Shown piece after piece: positions 33,635 to 42,166 of a DNA stretch of 64,000 nt. The translations under genes were made by a program, and so were the position numbers. Positions within the stretch are counted from its first letter, which is position 1; every line of letters begins with the position of its first letter. The notes under the pieces are model-generated. The model did not search any database. It saw only the letters and a program-made list of their open reading frames with translations, and was not told where the DNA came from. This DNA comes from UBA6814 sp040753075 (GTDB lineage Bacteria; Desulfobacterota; Desulfovibrionia; Desulfovibrionales; Desulfovibrionaceae). The stretch lies in NCBI GenBank assembly GCA_040753075.1, contig JBFMHA010000010.1, forward strand, positions 18,822 to 82,821, read 5' to 3'.

Positions 33635-34468
33635 TCAGAGCAGTTGCCGCAGGAGCTGCCGCGCGGGCTGGGCCGGGAATTCCCGGCCGGTCCAGAGGCG
33701 GAGCTGGGCCTGGGCCTGGGCCACGAACATGCTGAGGCCGTCGATGGTGCGGCAGCCCATGTTCTCGGCGTCGGCCAGGAACCTGGTCTTCTGGGGGTTG
33801 TACACCAGGTCGTAGGCGGTCTGGCTGGGGGACATGCAGATGTCGGCCCAGGGCGAGAGGTCCTGGCGTTCTCCGGCCATGCCCAGGGGGGTGGTGTTGA
33901 CCACCAGTTCGGCGTCGGCGTCCTGGCGCAGGTCCCAGGGCACGAGGTCCACGCCGAATTCCTCGGCCAGGTCCCGGGCCTTGTCCGGGGTGCGGTTGGC
34001 CAGGGCGATGCGGGGCACGCCCAGGTCGAGCAACCCGGCGAGCACTGCCCGGGCCGCTCCGCCCGCGCCCAGGACCAGGGCGGAGCCGGGGGCGCGGCCA
34101 AGTTCGCGCAATGGTTCGAGAAATCCGGTGATGTCCGTATTTTCGCCCAGGAGGCGTTTTTGGTCCCAATAGAGGGTGTTGACCGCCCCGACCCGCTTGG
34201 CGAGCCCTGAGACCCCGTCCAGGGCCTCCATGACCGCCACCTTGTGCGGGATGGTCACGGACAGGCCGGACACGGGCAAGGCGCGCACCGCGCGCAGGAA
34301 ATCCGGGAGTTCTTCGGGGGTCTTGTCAAAGGCCAGGTAGACGGCGGGAACGGAAAGCTCGCGAAAGGCCCAGTTGTGCAGGGCCGGGCTCAGGGAATGG
34401 GCCACGGGGTGACCCAGCACGCCGAAGATGCGCTGCGGGATGATGGGGATTGCAATCTCGTCGGCCAC
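33635..34468 (-). CDS. aroE: Shikimate dehydrogenase
   Basis: NADPH-dependent reduction of 3-dehydroshikimate in aromatic amino acid synthesis. 277 residues from a GTG start at 34468, with GGAG 6 nt before it. Substrate-site motifs HSLSPALHN, VTIPHK and ENTDITGF are intact, as are the NADP-binding LVLGAGGAARAVL and LANRTPDKA. A longer frame upstream lacks a better start. It is the only shikimate-pathway gene visible. It lies between the mltD terminator and the hairpin that ends the oxidoreductase operon. Confidence 0.93.
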   Translation of the reverse strand: MADEIAIPIIPQRIFGVLGHPVAHSLSPALHNWAFRELSVPAVYLAFDKTPEELPDFLRAVRALPVSGLSVTIPHKVAVMEALDGVSGLAKRVGAVNTLYWDQKRLLGENTDITGFLEPLRELGRAPGSALVLGAGGAARAVLAGLLDLGVPRIALANRTPDKARDLAEEFGVDLVPWDLRQDADAELVVNTTPLGMAGERQDLSPWADICMSPSQTAYDLVYNPQKTRFLADAENMGCRTIDGLSMFVAQAQAQLRLWTGREFPAQPARQLLRQLL

Positions 34469-34543
34469 GGTCGTCTCCAACTCCCCTGCTCCGGCCGATC
34501 GCCCTTTCCCCACCCCTGATGAATGTTTTTGGGAAAGGGGGTC

Positions 34544-34582
34544 TGGGGGAAAGGACTTTTTTCAAAAAGTCCTTTCCCCCAG
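34544..34582 (-). terminator. Hairpin at the end of the oxidoreductase operon
   Basis: An approximately 18-bp inverted repeat (CTGGGGGAAAGGACTTTTT with its complement) lies 5 bp after the stop of the gamma subunit gene. The U-rich stretch is in the stem rather than after it, so its efficiency is uncertain. Confidence 0.6.
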
Positions 34583-34586
34583 CCTC

Positions 34587-35129
34587 TTAGCCTTTCACGA
34601 AATCGGCGCCCGCCTGCAACGCGTCGGCGTTTTTCGGGATGAGGTGCTTGTAGTGGCTGGAGATGACGGATTTCAGGCTGTCCTTGACGGATTTCAGGCT
34701 CACGCAGCCCGTGGCCCGCACGTAGGCGCCCAGGGCGACCATGTTGGCCATGCGGGTGTTGCCGAGCTTGTCCGCTATTTCGTTGCACGGAACGAAATAC
34801 GGCCTGGTCTTCTTCTTGTCGGCCAGTTCGGGGTCGACAAGCGAGGAGTTGATGATCTGGATTCCGTTTTTCTTCAACCGCGCCTGGAACTTGTCCAGGG
34901 ACGGCCGGTTCATGATGATGAGGCTGGTGGGCGAGGCGATGAGGGGCGAGCCGATCTCCTCCTCGGAGATGACCACGGTGCAGTTGGCCGTTCCGCCTCG
35001 CATCTCCGGTCCGTAGACCGGGATGTAGGTGACGTTCAGGCCCTGGTGCATGCCCGCATAGGCCAGGAGGTTGCCGATGAGCATGACGCCCTGGCCGCCG
35101 AAGCCGGCGATGATCACGTCCTGGTACAT
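34587..35129 (-). CDS. 2-oxoacid:ferredoxin oxidoreductase, gamma subunit
   Basis: 180 residues. The N-terminus DVIIAGFGGQGVMLIGNLLAYAGM and VTYIPVYGPEMRGGTANC match the gamma subunit of KorC/VorC proteins. The gamma domain stabilises the alpha/beta core of the enzyme that oxidises a 2-oxoacid with CoA to acyl-CoA, CO2 and reduced ferredoxin. Its ATG overlaps the beta stop by one base (TGATG). It is last in the operon D-A-B-C. Confidence 0.9.
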   Translation of the reverse strand: MYQDVIIAGFGGQGVMLIGNLLAYAGMHQGLNVTYIPVYGPEMRGGTANCTVVISEEEIGSPLIASPTSLIIMNRPSLDKFQARLKKNGIQIINSSLVDPELADKKKTRPYFVPCNEIADKLGNTRMANMVALGAYVRATGCVSLKSVKDSLKSVISSHYKHLIPKNADALQAGADFVKG

Positions 35130-35896
35130 CAGCAGGTGGCCTCCAGTTCCTTGGAGATGTCCTTGTAAACTCCCAGGGGGAAGTACGGGATCATCTCGTT
35201 GGCGATGCGTTCGTTGGCCTGGACCGGGGTCATGCGCCAGTTGGTGGGGCATGCCGCGAGGATCTCCACGAAGGAGAAGCCCAGGCCCTTCTCCTGGATC
35301 TCGAAGGCGTGGCGCACGGCCTTCTTGGCCTTGGCCAGGTTCTTCACGGTGTCCACGGCCACCCGCTCGGAGTAGACCACGCCGCCCAGGGAGGCCATGA
35401 TCTCGGCCATGCGGATGGGCATCCCCTCCCGCTCGCGGCAGCGTCCGCCGGGGCAGGTGGTGGTCTTCTGGCCGATGAGGGTGGTGGGGGCCATCTGGCC
35501 GCCGGTCATGCCGTAGACGGTGTTGTTCACGAAGATGACCGAGACCTTTTCGCCGCGGTTGGCGCAGTGCATGATCTCGGCCATGCCGATGGAGGCCAGG
35601 TCGCCGTCACCCTGGTAGGTGAACACGAACTTGTCGGGCCGGGCGCGCTTGACGCCGGTGGCCACGGCCGGGGCGCGGCCGTGCGGGGCCTCCACGGTGT
35701 CCACCGCGAGGTAGTTGTAGATGAAGACCGAGCAGCCGATGGAGCTGACGCAGATGGTCTTCTCCACCAGGCCCATGTCTTCGAGGCATTCGGCCACGAT
35801 GCGGTGGGCGGTGCCGTGGTGGCAGCCCGGGCAGTAGTGCATGGGCCGGTCCGCCAGGACCGCGGGAATGGGGTTGACTTCGCGTTCCTTGAGCAT
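35129..35896 (-). CDS. 2-oxoacid:ferredoxin oxidoreductase, beta subunit (TPP-binding)
   Basis: 255 residues. It starts near HYCPGCHHGTAHRI (iron-sulfur or TPP pocket) and holds the thiamine-diphosphate motif GDGDLASIGMAEIMHCANRGEKVSVIFVNNTVYGMTGGQMAPTT. This is the catalytic subunit shared by 2-oxoglutarate and branched-chain oxoacid enzymes. The four-gene layout with a separate small ferredoxin subunit fits either KorDABC or VorDABC. The stop overlaps the gamma start by one base. Which oxoacid is used cannot be decided from sequence alone. Confidence 0.92.
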   Translation of the reverse strand: MLKEREVNPIPAVLADRPMHYCPGCHHGTAHRIVAECLEDMGLVEKTICVSSIGCSVFIYNYLAVDTVEAPHGRAPAVATGVKRARPDKFVFTYQGDGDLASIGMAEIMHCANRGEKVSVIFVNNTVYGMTGGQMAPTTLIGQKTTTCPGGRCREREGMPIRMAEIMASLGGVVYSERVAVDTVKNLAKAKKAVRHAFEIQEKGLGFSFVEILAACPTNWRMTPVQANERIANEMIPYFPLGVYKDISKELEATC

Positions 35897-35898
35897 GG

Positions 35899-36963
35899 TC
35901 AGCTCCCGAGGCTCTTGGCGATGGGCCGGACGAAGTCGTCCGGGCTGGGCAGGTCGCCGGGGTAGATGCAGTGGAAGTCCGAATCGGCCAGGCCGCGCAC
36001 GGCCAGGCGCACGTCCTCGACCATCTGGCCCAGGTTGTGCTCGATGGTGAGGAAGCGCTTGCCCTGTTCGGCCAGCGCCCGCAGGGCGGCCTCCGGGAAG
36101 GGGTAGAGGGTGATGGGCCGGAAGAGCCCCACCTTCTTGCCCTTGGCGCGCAGGGCGCGGACCGCGCTCTTGGCGATGCGGCCGATGGAGCCGTAGGCGC
36201 AGACCACCAGGTCGGCGTCCTCGATCTCGAAGGCCTCGTAGCGCACCTCGCGGCGCATGGCCTCGTACTTCTTCTGGAGGTTGCGGTTGTGCCCGGCCAG
36301 GGCGCCCTCCTCCAGGAACAGGGACTTGATGAGCCGGCAGTTGCGCCCCTGGGCCCCGGACAGGCTCCAGGCCTCGGCCTTGTCCCGGGAGGGCCGGGGC
36401 TTGCGCAGGGCCACCGGCTCCTTCATCTGGCCCAGGATGGCGTCGCCCAGGATCAGGACCGGGTTGCGGTACTTGAAGGCCAGGTCGAAGCCCAGGAGCA
36501 CGTGATCGTAGGCCTCCTGGCAGGTGGCCGGGGCCAGGACCAGCAGGCGGTAGTCGCCGTGGCCGCCGCCCCGGGTGGACTGGAAGTAGTCGCCCTGGCT
36601 GGGGCCGATGTCGCCCAGGCCCGGCCCGCCGCGGTTCATGTTCACGACGACCGCGGGGAGCTGGCTTCCGGCCATGTAGGAGAGGGCCTCCTGCTTCAGG
36701 GACATGCCCGGGCTGGAGGAGGAGGTCATGGCGCGGACGCCGCAGGCCGCGGCGCCCAGGAGCATGTTGGCCGCGGCCACCTCGCTCTCGGCCTGGACGA
36801 ACTCGCCGCCGGCGTCGGGCAGGGCCTTGGACAGGAACTCCGGGATGTCGTTCTGGGGGGTGATGGGGTAGCCGAAGAAGCAGCGGCATCCCGCAGCCAG
36901 GGCGCCGTGGCAGATGGCCTCGTTGCCCTTGACGAAGATGCGCTCGGATCCTTTTCGTGGCAT
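35899..36963 (-). CDS. 2-oxoacid:ferredoxin oxidoreductase, alpha subunit (VorB/KorA type)
   Basis: 354 residues. FVKGNEAICHGALAAGCRCFFGYPITPQNDIPEFLS, AESEVAAANMLLGAAACGVRAMTSSSSPGMSLKQEALSYMAG and NMNRGGPGLGDIGPSQGDYFQ are the pyrimidine-binding domain signatures. The C-terminal third has the transketolase-like segment ADLVVCAYGSIGRIAKSAVRAL. Annotators usually call this length class 3-methyl-2-oxobutanoate dehydrogenase VorB. It is 2 bp upstream of the beta gene and 12 bp downstream of the ferredoxin gene. Confidence 0.91.
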   Translation of the reverse strand: MPRKGSERIFVKGNEAICHGALAAGCRCFFGYPITPQNDIPEFLSKALPDAGGEFVQAESEVAAANMLLGAAACGVRAMTSSSSPGMSLKQEALSYMAGSQLPAVVVNMNRGGPGLGDIGPSQGDYFQSTRGGGHGDYRLLVLAPATCQEAYDHVLLGFDLAFKYRNPVLILGDAILGQMKEPVALRKPRPSRDKAEAWSLSGAQGRNCRLIKSLFLEEGALAGHNRNLQKKYEAMRREVRYEAFEIEDADLVVCAYGSIGRIAKSAVRALRAKGKKVGLFRPITLYPFPEAALRALAEQGKRFLTIEHNLGQMVEDVRLAVRGLADSDFHCIYPGDLPSPDDFVRPIAKSLGS

Positions 36964-36975
36964 GGCGTTCCTCGC

Positions 36976-37218
36976 TCAGGCCTTGGCCTTGGTCTTGGCC
37001 GGCTTCTCTTCCACGAAGACCCGGATGGCGAAGTCGGGGCAGATGCGCGCGCAGGAGGCGCATCCGGTGCACTCCTCCATGCTGGCTGCCGGGACCTCGG
37101 CCACCTTGTAGCCCTGCTGATTGAAGCGGCCGGACTGGATGATGATGGTCTTGGGACAGACAGTGGCGCAGAGAAGACACCCCTTGCACCTTTCGTCCCG
37201 GAACACGACTCGAGGCAT
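36976..37218 (-). CDS. 2-oxoacid:ferredoxin oxidoreductase, delta (2x[4Fe-4S] ferredoxin) subunit
   Basis: 80 residues with two full [4Fe-4S] motifs: CKGCLLCATVCP and CTGCASCARICP. The first gene of the operon, it passes electrons from the TPP site to free ferredoxin. The Lys/Ala-rich tail (VEEKPAKTKAKA) is common in such subunits. It starts 14 bp after the queA stop on the same strand. Confidence 0.93.
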   Translation of the reverse strand: MPRVVFRDERCKGCLLCATVCPKTIIIQSGRFNQQGYKVAEVPAASMEECTGCASCARICPDFAIRVFVEEKPAKTKAKA

Positions 37219-37231
37219 ACGGGCTCCTTGC

Positions 37232-38353
37232 TTAACGGATGAGCATGGCGTCGCCGTAGGAGAAAAAGCGGAACCCGTTGTCCAGGGCCCGGCGATAGGC
37301 ATCCAGGACCGCTTCCCGGCCCGCTAGGGCCGAAACCATAATCAGGAGCGAGGATTCTGGCAAATGAAAATTGGTCAGTAGGATATCCGCCACGTTGAAC
37401 CGCGAGCCGGGCAGAAGATAGATGTCGGTCCACCCGGCATGGGGAGCGATACGGCCGGAGGCGGCGAAGGCCCCCTCCAGGGCGCGGGCCGAGGTCGTGC
37501 CCACCGCGGCCACCGGCCGGCCCTCGGCCTTGGCCCGGGCCACGGCGGCCGCGGCCTCCTCGCCTATCTCAACGTATTCCGAATGCATGCGATGCTGGCG
37601 AACATCTGCGCAACGCACCGGGCTGAAGGTTCCGTAGCCCACGTACAGCGTGACCTCGGCCCACTCGAACCCCAGGTCCGCCAACCGGGCGCGCAGCTGG
37701 GGGGTGAAGTGCAGCCCGGCGGTGGGCGCGGCCGCGGAGCCGGCCTTGGCCGGGCTGGAGTACACGGTCTGGTAGCGCTCGGCGTCGGCCGGGCCGTCGG
37801 GCCTCCGGATGTAGGGCGGCAGGGGCAGGCGGCCCTGGCGCTCCAGGATGCCGTGCAGCGCCCCGCGCCAGTACAGCCGCACCGTGGCCTGGCCGTACTC
37901 CCCGCGCTCCTCCACGACGAGGCGCAGATCCGGCCCGAAGCCCACCTCCTCCCCGACCTTCAGAGCCTTGGAGGCCCGCAGCAGCCCCTGGGCGACCGCG
38001 GTCCACTGTCCGTCGTCCACGGGCTCCGCCGCCAGCAGGGGCGGCGGGGTGAGGAGCAGGAACTCCACCCTGCCGCCGCTGGGCTTGTGGCCGAACAGCC
38101 TGGCCGGGACCACCCTGGTGTTGTTGGCCACCAGCAGGGTCCCGGGGGGAAGCAGGCCGGGCAGGTCCGAAAAGCGCCGCAGTTCGGTCCGCCCCGAAGC
38201 CCGATCCAGAAGGAGCAGGCGGGAGGCGTCGCGGCGGTCCGCCGGACACTGGGCGATGCGATCCTCAGGCAGTTCGTACGAATAGCTCGAAAGCCGGTAG
38301 TCCGCCGGTATTGAGACGTCCTCGGCCCCTGTTGTTTCGAAATCGTGTTTCAT
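37232..38353 (-). CDS. queA: S-adenosylmethionine:tRNA ribosyltransferase-isomerase
   Basis: 373 residues. It transfers the ribosyl part of AdoMet to the 7-aminomethyl-7-deazaguanine of tRNA in queuosine synthesis. Family landmarks: YRLSSYSYELPEDRIAQCPADRRDASRLL, LVANNTRVVPARLFG, AAPTAGLHFTPQL, YVGYGTFSPV, VGTTSARALE and ILLTNFHLPESSLLIMVSALAG. The ATG at 38353 is used; an in-frame start at 38404 adds 17 unlikely residues. It precedes the oxidoreductase operon on the minus strand and is divergent from a lipoprotein gene. Confidence 0.95.
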   Translation of the reverse strand: MKHDFETTGAEDVSIPADYRLSSYSYELPEDRIAQCPADRRDASRLLLLDRASGRTELRRFSDLPGLLPPGTLLVANNTRVVPARLFGHKPSGGRVEFLLLTPPPLLAAEPVDDGQWTAVAQGLLRASKALKVGEEVGFGPDLRLVVEERGEYGQATVRLYWRGALHGILERQGRLPLPPYIRRPDGPADAERYQTVYSSPAKAGSAAAPTAGLHFTPQLRARLADLGFEWAEVTLYVGYGTFSPVRCADVRQHRMHSEYVEIGEEAAAAVARAKAEGRPVAAVGTTSARALEGAFAASGRIAPHAGWTDIYLLPGSRFNVADILLTNFHLPESSLLIMVSALAGREAVLDAYRRALDNGFRFFSYGDAMLIR

Positions 38354-38388
38354 GTTTATGTCGCCCTGTCCGATCCAGTCCCTTGAAA

Positions 38389-38417
38389 TTGCAGTTTGTC
38401 CCATCCTCGGGTACAGT
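38389..38417 (+). promoter_or_regulatory. Sigma70 promoter of the lipoprotein-coaBC-nfeD run
   Basis: TTGCAG, 17 bp, TACAGT. It lies 52 bp before the lipoprotein start, whose own ribosome-binding site is AGGAGG directly before TCATG. Confidence 0.6.
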
Positions 38418-38469
38418 CCCGGGATACCCGATCAGCCCGAAACCAAAGAGCCCCCCCCAAGGAGGAGTC

Positions 38470-39000
38470 ATGCGTAAGATTTTTGCACCCCTGTTGGCAA
38501 TGCCCCTGATCTTGGCCCTCGCGGCCTGCTCCACCCTGGAGAACAAAGGGACCTCGACCTCCCCCGCCCCGGTGTCCAAGCAGACCTCCATGGGCGCCTA
38601 CCAGGACTTCGAGGACGTGCTCATCCCCAAGGACATGGACCTGAACGACAAGGCCTCGTTCGTGATCCAGACCGTCAATTTCAAGTCCGGCATCCTGACC
38701 TACACCGGCCGGGTCGATCCCATCTCCCTGTCCAACTTCTTCGAGGCCAACATGTCCCAGGACAACTGGAAGCAGCGCAGCAAGATGCGCTACCAGACCC
38801 GCACCCTGCTGGTGTTCGAGAAGCCGGACCGGGACTGCATCATCAACATCGAGGACAAGACCTTCAACACCCAGATTGAGGTCGTCGTGGCCCAGCGCCT
38901 GGTGAACAGCAGCGCGGCTCCGGCCCCCCGCTACGGCATCGAGGCGCCCTCCGGCAAGGCCCCGTCCCAGTCCCCCTTCGAGGAGAACCTGGCCAAGTAG
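38470..39000 (+). CDS. Putative lipoprotein of unknown function
   Basis: 176 residues. The signal peptide MRKIFAPLLAMPLILALAAC ends in a lipobox with Cys20, so it should be lipidated. The +2 residue is Ser, compatible with outer-membrane sorting. The mature domain (SFVIQTVNFKSGILTYTGRVDPISLSNFFEANMSQDNWK) looks like a compact alpha/beta fold, with a low-complexity Pro/Ser-rich tail. Similar proteins occur in Desulfovibrio-type bacteria; I do not know a role. It heads a run with coaBC 7 bp downstream. Confidence 0.85.
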   Translation: MRKIFAPLLAMPLILALAACSTLENKGTSTSPAPVSKQTSMGAYQDFEDVLIPKDMDLNDKASFVIQTVNFKSGILTYTGRVDPISLSNFFEANMSQDNWKQRSKMRYQTRTLLVFEKPDRDCIINIEDKTFNTQIEVVVAQRLVNSSAAPAPRYGIEAPSGKAPSQSPFEENLAK

Positions 39001-39007
39001 GCGCTTC

Positions 39008-40231
39008 ATGGACGCCCATCTCGCCTTCACCGGTTTTCTCGGCGCCCGCCTCCACCTGGGGGTGACCGGGAGCATCGCTGCATACAAGTCACTGGAATTG
39101 CTGCGCATGCTGACGTCTTCCGGCGCCTCCGTGGGAGTCACCCTCACGGCCGCGGCCCGGCAGTTCGTCACGCCCCTGGCCTTCTCCGCCCTGGGCGCGG
39201 AGCCGGTGTACACGGACATGTTCGGGCCCGAGGCGGCCGCCTTCGGCCACCTGGAGCCCGGACAGCACGCCCGGGCCCTGGTGGTGGCGCCGGCCACGGC
39301 CACCATCCTGGCCAAACTGGCGCACGGCCTGGCCGACGACATGCTCTCCTGCCAGGCCCTGGCCTTCCCCGGCCCGGTGCTGGCGGCCCCGTCCATGAAT
39401 CCCAGGCTCTGGGAAGCGGCCGCCACCCGGGAGAACGTGGCCGCCCTGCTCCGCCGCGGGGTCCGGATCATCGGCCCGGGCTGCGGGGCCATGGCCTGCG
39501 GAGACACCGGGGAAGGCCGCCTGGCCGACCTCCGGCAGATCGCCCTGGAGGCATTGCGGGCCGTGACTCCCCAGGACATGGCCGGCCGCCGCGTCCTGGT
39601 CTCCCTGGGTCCCACCCAGGAGCCCTGGGACTGCGTGCGCATCTGGACCAACCGCTCCACCGGGACCATGGGCGCAGCCCTGGCCGTGGCCGCCTGGCTG
39701 CGCGGCGCCGAAGTCACCGCGGTCTGCGGCCCGGTGTCCCTGTGGCTGCCCCAGGGCGTCCGGCGCGTCGACACGGTCACGGCGCGCGACATGTTCGAGG
39801 CCTGCACCGCGGCCTGGCCGGACACCGACCTGGGCTGCATGACCGCCGCGGTCTGCGACTTCGCGCCCGAGCCCTTCGGCCCGGACAAGTTCAAGAAGAC
39901 CCCGGGAGAGGAGCACGGCCCCACCCTGTCGCTGGTCTCCAACCCCGACATCCTGGCCCACCTGGGCGCGCACAAGCGGCCCGGCCAGCGGCTCATCGGC
40001 TTCGCGGCCGAGTCCCGCGACCTGGAGGCCAACGCCCGGGGCAAGATGGCCCGCAAGAACCTCGACCTGATCGTGGCCAACCCGGTGAACGAACCCGGCT
40101 GCGGCTTCGGCTCCGCCGAGAACCGGGCCCTGGTCCTCGATGCCGCCGGCCGGTCCGAGGAGTGGCCCACCCTGGCCAAGACCGAGATGGCCTGGAGGAT
40201 ATGGGAGTGGATGCTCCATCTCTGCGTCTGA
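39008..40231 (+). CDS. coaBC: Bifunctional phosphopantothenoylcysteine decarboxylase / phosphopantothenate-cysteine ligase
   Basis: Two steps of coenzyme A synthesis. 407 residues. The N-terminal flavoprotein half shows LGVTGSIAAYKSLELL, the catalytic-His neighbourhood FGHLEPGQ and PSMNPRLW and GCGAMACGDTGEGRL. The CoaB half shows LVSLGPTQEPWD, NRSTGTMGAAL, AAVCDFAP, KFKKTPG and LIGFAAES. AAVCDFAP is a variant of the usual AAVSDYRP. The next gene starts inside its last 31 bases in another frame. Confidence 0.94.
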   Translation: MDAHLAFTGFLGARLHLGVTGSIAAYKSLELLRMLTSSGASVGVTLTAAARQFVTPLAFSALGAEPVYTDMFGPEAAAFGHLEPGQHARALVVAPATATILAKLAHGLADDMLSCQALAFPGPVLAAPSMNPRLWEAAATRENVAALLRRGVRIIGPGCGAMACGDTGEGRLADLRQIALEALRAVTPQDMAGRRVLVSLGPTQEPWDCVRIWTNRSTGTMGAALAVAAWLRGAEVTAVCGPVSLWLPQGVRRVDTVTARDMFEACTAAWPDTDLGCMTAAVCDFAPEPFGPDKFKKTPGEEHGPTLSLVSNPDILAHLGAHKRPGQRLIGFAAESRDLEANARGKMARKNLDLIVANPVNEPGCGFGSAENRALVLDAAGRSEEWPTLAKTEMAWRIWEWMLHLCV

Positions 40232-40797
40232 GCGAGCGGTTCCGCCCCTGGCACGCGGCCGGCCTGCGCTACCTGTTCCGGCCTGCGCCCGCTCCCGCCC
40301 CGGCGTCCGCCGCCCCGGCCCCCCGGCGCGCGCCGGCCCAGGACTCCGGAGAGCCCTGGACCGGACCCTGGAAGGCCTACCGCCGCAAGCTGGCGGCTCC
40401 CAGCCGCACGGTCTGGACTTACGCCGACCTCGGCCTCGACCTGGGGTCCCGGCCCGACCCGGAACGCCGCGACCTGTTCAAGCTCATCATCCATTTCCTG
40501 AAATGGCCCAAGGGGTCGGTCACGTTCTGGCCCGTCGCCGCCGAGACGGACCACGGCCTGGCCCCCGATCCTGACCGCTTCTGGCGGGGAGTGGCCGAAT
40601 CCCAGGCGCGCACGGTCATCGTCTTCGGCCGCCGCGCCCTGGCCATGCTCTTTCCCGAAGAGACCTTCGCCCCCCGCATCCTCCATGCCCGAGGCCTGTC
40701 CGTGGTCGTGCTGCCCGGCCCCTCGGACCTTCTCCCGGACAACCGCCAAGCCAAGAAGATCGTCTGGGACACGTTGCGGAATCTGCCCCTCGGCTGA
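40201..40797 (+). CDS. Hypothetical protein, 198 aa
   Basis: Starts with ATG 40201, which overlaps the end of coaBC by 31 bp; a GTG at 40207 is an alternative. A Pro/Ala-rich linker (about 25-50) follows a short basic N-terminus. The C-terminal 120 residues look globular: RDLFKLIIHFLKWPKGSVTFWPVA, SQARTVIVFGRRALAMLFPEE and a basic end. No family recognised. Position between coaBC and nfeD indicates cotranscription. Confidence 0.72.
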   Translation: MGVDAPSLRLSERFRPWHAAGLRYLFRPAPAPAPASAAPAPRRAPAQDSGEPWTGPWKAYRRKLAAPSRTVWTYADLGLDLGSRPDPERRDLFKLIIHFLKWPKGSVTFWPVAAETDHGLAPDPDRFWRGVAESQARTVIVFGRRALAMLFPEETFAPRILHARGLSVVVLPGPSDLLPDNRQAKKIVWDTLRNLPLG

Positions 40798-40807
40798 CGG
40801 AGGCGCC

Positions 40808-42142
40808 ATGAACCGACTTGCCCTCGCCCTGCTCCTGACAATGGCCGGAGTGGGCTGGTGCATGCTCCGGCCGGCCCTCTCCACCGAGGAGAAACCTTCC
40901 TTCACCGTGCTCTCCGCCCCCATCTCGGGGGCCATCTCCCCGGCCCAGGCGGAGATCCTCGAAGACATCCTGCGCCGGGCGGACGATACCTCGGCCGACC
41001 TGGTGCTCCTGCGCCTCGACACGCCCGGCGGCCTCGTCACCTCCATGCGGGAGATGGTGCAGCTCATCCTGAACTCCAAGAAGCCGGTCGCGGTCTGGGT
41101 CGGCCCCTCGGGCGCGCGCGCGGCGTCGGCCGGGGTGTTCCTGGTGGCCGCCTCCGCGGTGGCGGCCATGAGCCCCCAGTCCACCATCGGCGCGGCCTCC
41201 CCCGTGGACATGGGCGGCAAGGACGTGGACTCCACCATGGCGGCCAAGGTGAAGAACGACATCGTCTCCCTGGTTCGCGGCGTGGCCGAGGCCCGGGGCC
41301 GGAACGTGGACTGGTACGTGAAGTCCGTGGAGGAGGCGGACAGCATCACCGCCACCGAGGCGGCGATGCTCAAGGTGGTGGACCTCCTGGCCAAGGACCC
41401 CCAGGACCTGATGGAGCAGCTGGCGGGCAAGGGCGTGTCCTGGCAGGGCCGGGTCCTGCGCTTCTCGCCCCGGGACGTCCGCTTCGTGGAGTTCGAGCCC
41501 GGGATGCGGCACAAGCTCCTGTCCTGGCTGCTCGACCCCCAGGTGGCCTATCTGCTCCTGCTGGGCGGCATGGCGGGCATCTTCTTCGAACTGACCACCC
41601 CCGGGGCCGTCTTCCCCGGCGTGTTCGGCGGCCTGTGCCTGCTCCTGGGCCTCTACGCCCTGTCCGTGCTGCCCACCAACGTGGCCGGGGTGCTGCTCAT
41701 CCTCTTCGGCCTGGTTCTCTTCGTCCTAGAACTCAAGGTGGTCAGCTACGGCATGCTCACCGTGGCCGCGCTGGTGTCCCTGTTCGTGGGCTCGACCATC
41801 CTCTACCGCCAGGAATCGGGGATGGCCGGACTGCCCCTGTCCACCATCATCTCCGGCCTGGCCGGTTTCGCCCTGCTCTTCGGCATCGTGGCCTACCTGG
41901 TGACCCGGGCCCAGCTCCGCAAGTCGCCGGTGGGGAGCGAGGCCATGGTGGACCTGGTGGCCGAGGTCCGCGTCTGGGACCAGGACAAGGGCCAGGTCTT
42001 CGTCAACGGCGAGATGTGGAAGGCCCGCACCTCCGCCCCGCACGCCCTGTCCGCAGGCGACCGGGTCAGGATCGCCTCCGTGCGCGGGCTCGAGCTGCTC
42101 GTCGAACCCCTCGATCCCGGGGCCGCCTCCCCCCGGGAGTAG
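40808..42142 (+). CDS. nfeD: NfeD-family ClpP-class membrane serine protease
   Basis: 444 residues. Signal/anchor MNRLALALLLTMAGVGWCML, then a ClpP/crotonase-like domain with LLRLDTPGGLVTSMREMVQ, the nucleophile region WVGPSGARAASAGVFL, and MSPQSTIGAASPV. Four membrane helices follow (about 245-385), then a soluble OB-fold NfeD domain (AEVRVWDQDKGQVFVNGEMWKARTS). This is the long NfeD form that in archaea cleaves stomatin. The slipin gene is 24 bp downstream, the standard pairing. Confidence 0.93.
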   Translation: MNRLALALLLTMAGVGWCMLRPALSTEEKPSFTVLSAPISGAISPAQAEILEDILRRADDTSADLVLLRLDTPGGLVTSMREMVQLILNSKKPVAVWVGPSGARAASAGVFLVAASAVAAMSPQSTIGAASPVDMGGKDVDSTMAAKVKNDIVSLVRGVAEARGRNVDWYVKSVEEADSITATEAAMLKVVDLLAKDPQDLMEQLAGKGVSWQGRVLRFSPRDVRFVEFEPGMRHKLLSWLLDPQVAYLLLLGGMAGIFFELTTPGAVFPGVFGGLCLLLGLYALSVLPTNVAGVLLILFGLVLFVLELKVVSYGMLTVAALVSLFVGSTILYRQESGMAGLPLSTIISGLAGFALLFGIVAYLVTRAQLRKSPVGSEAMVDLVAEVRVWDQDKGQVFVNGEMWKARTSAPHALSAGDRVRIASVRGLELLVEPLDPGAASPRE

Positions 42143-42166
42143 CCGCCCTGCGGCAGGAGAGACGCC

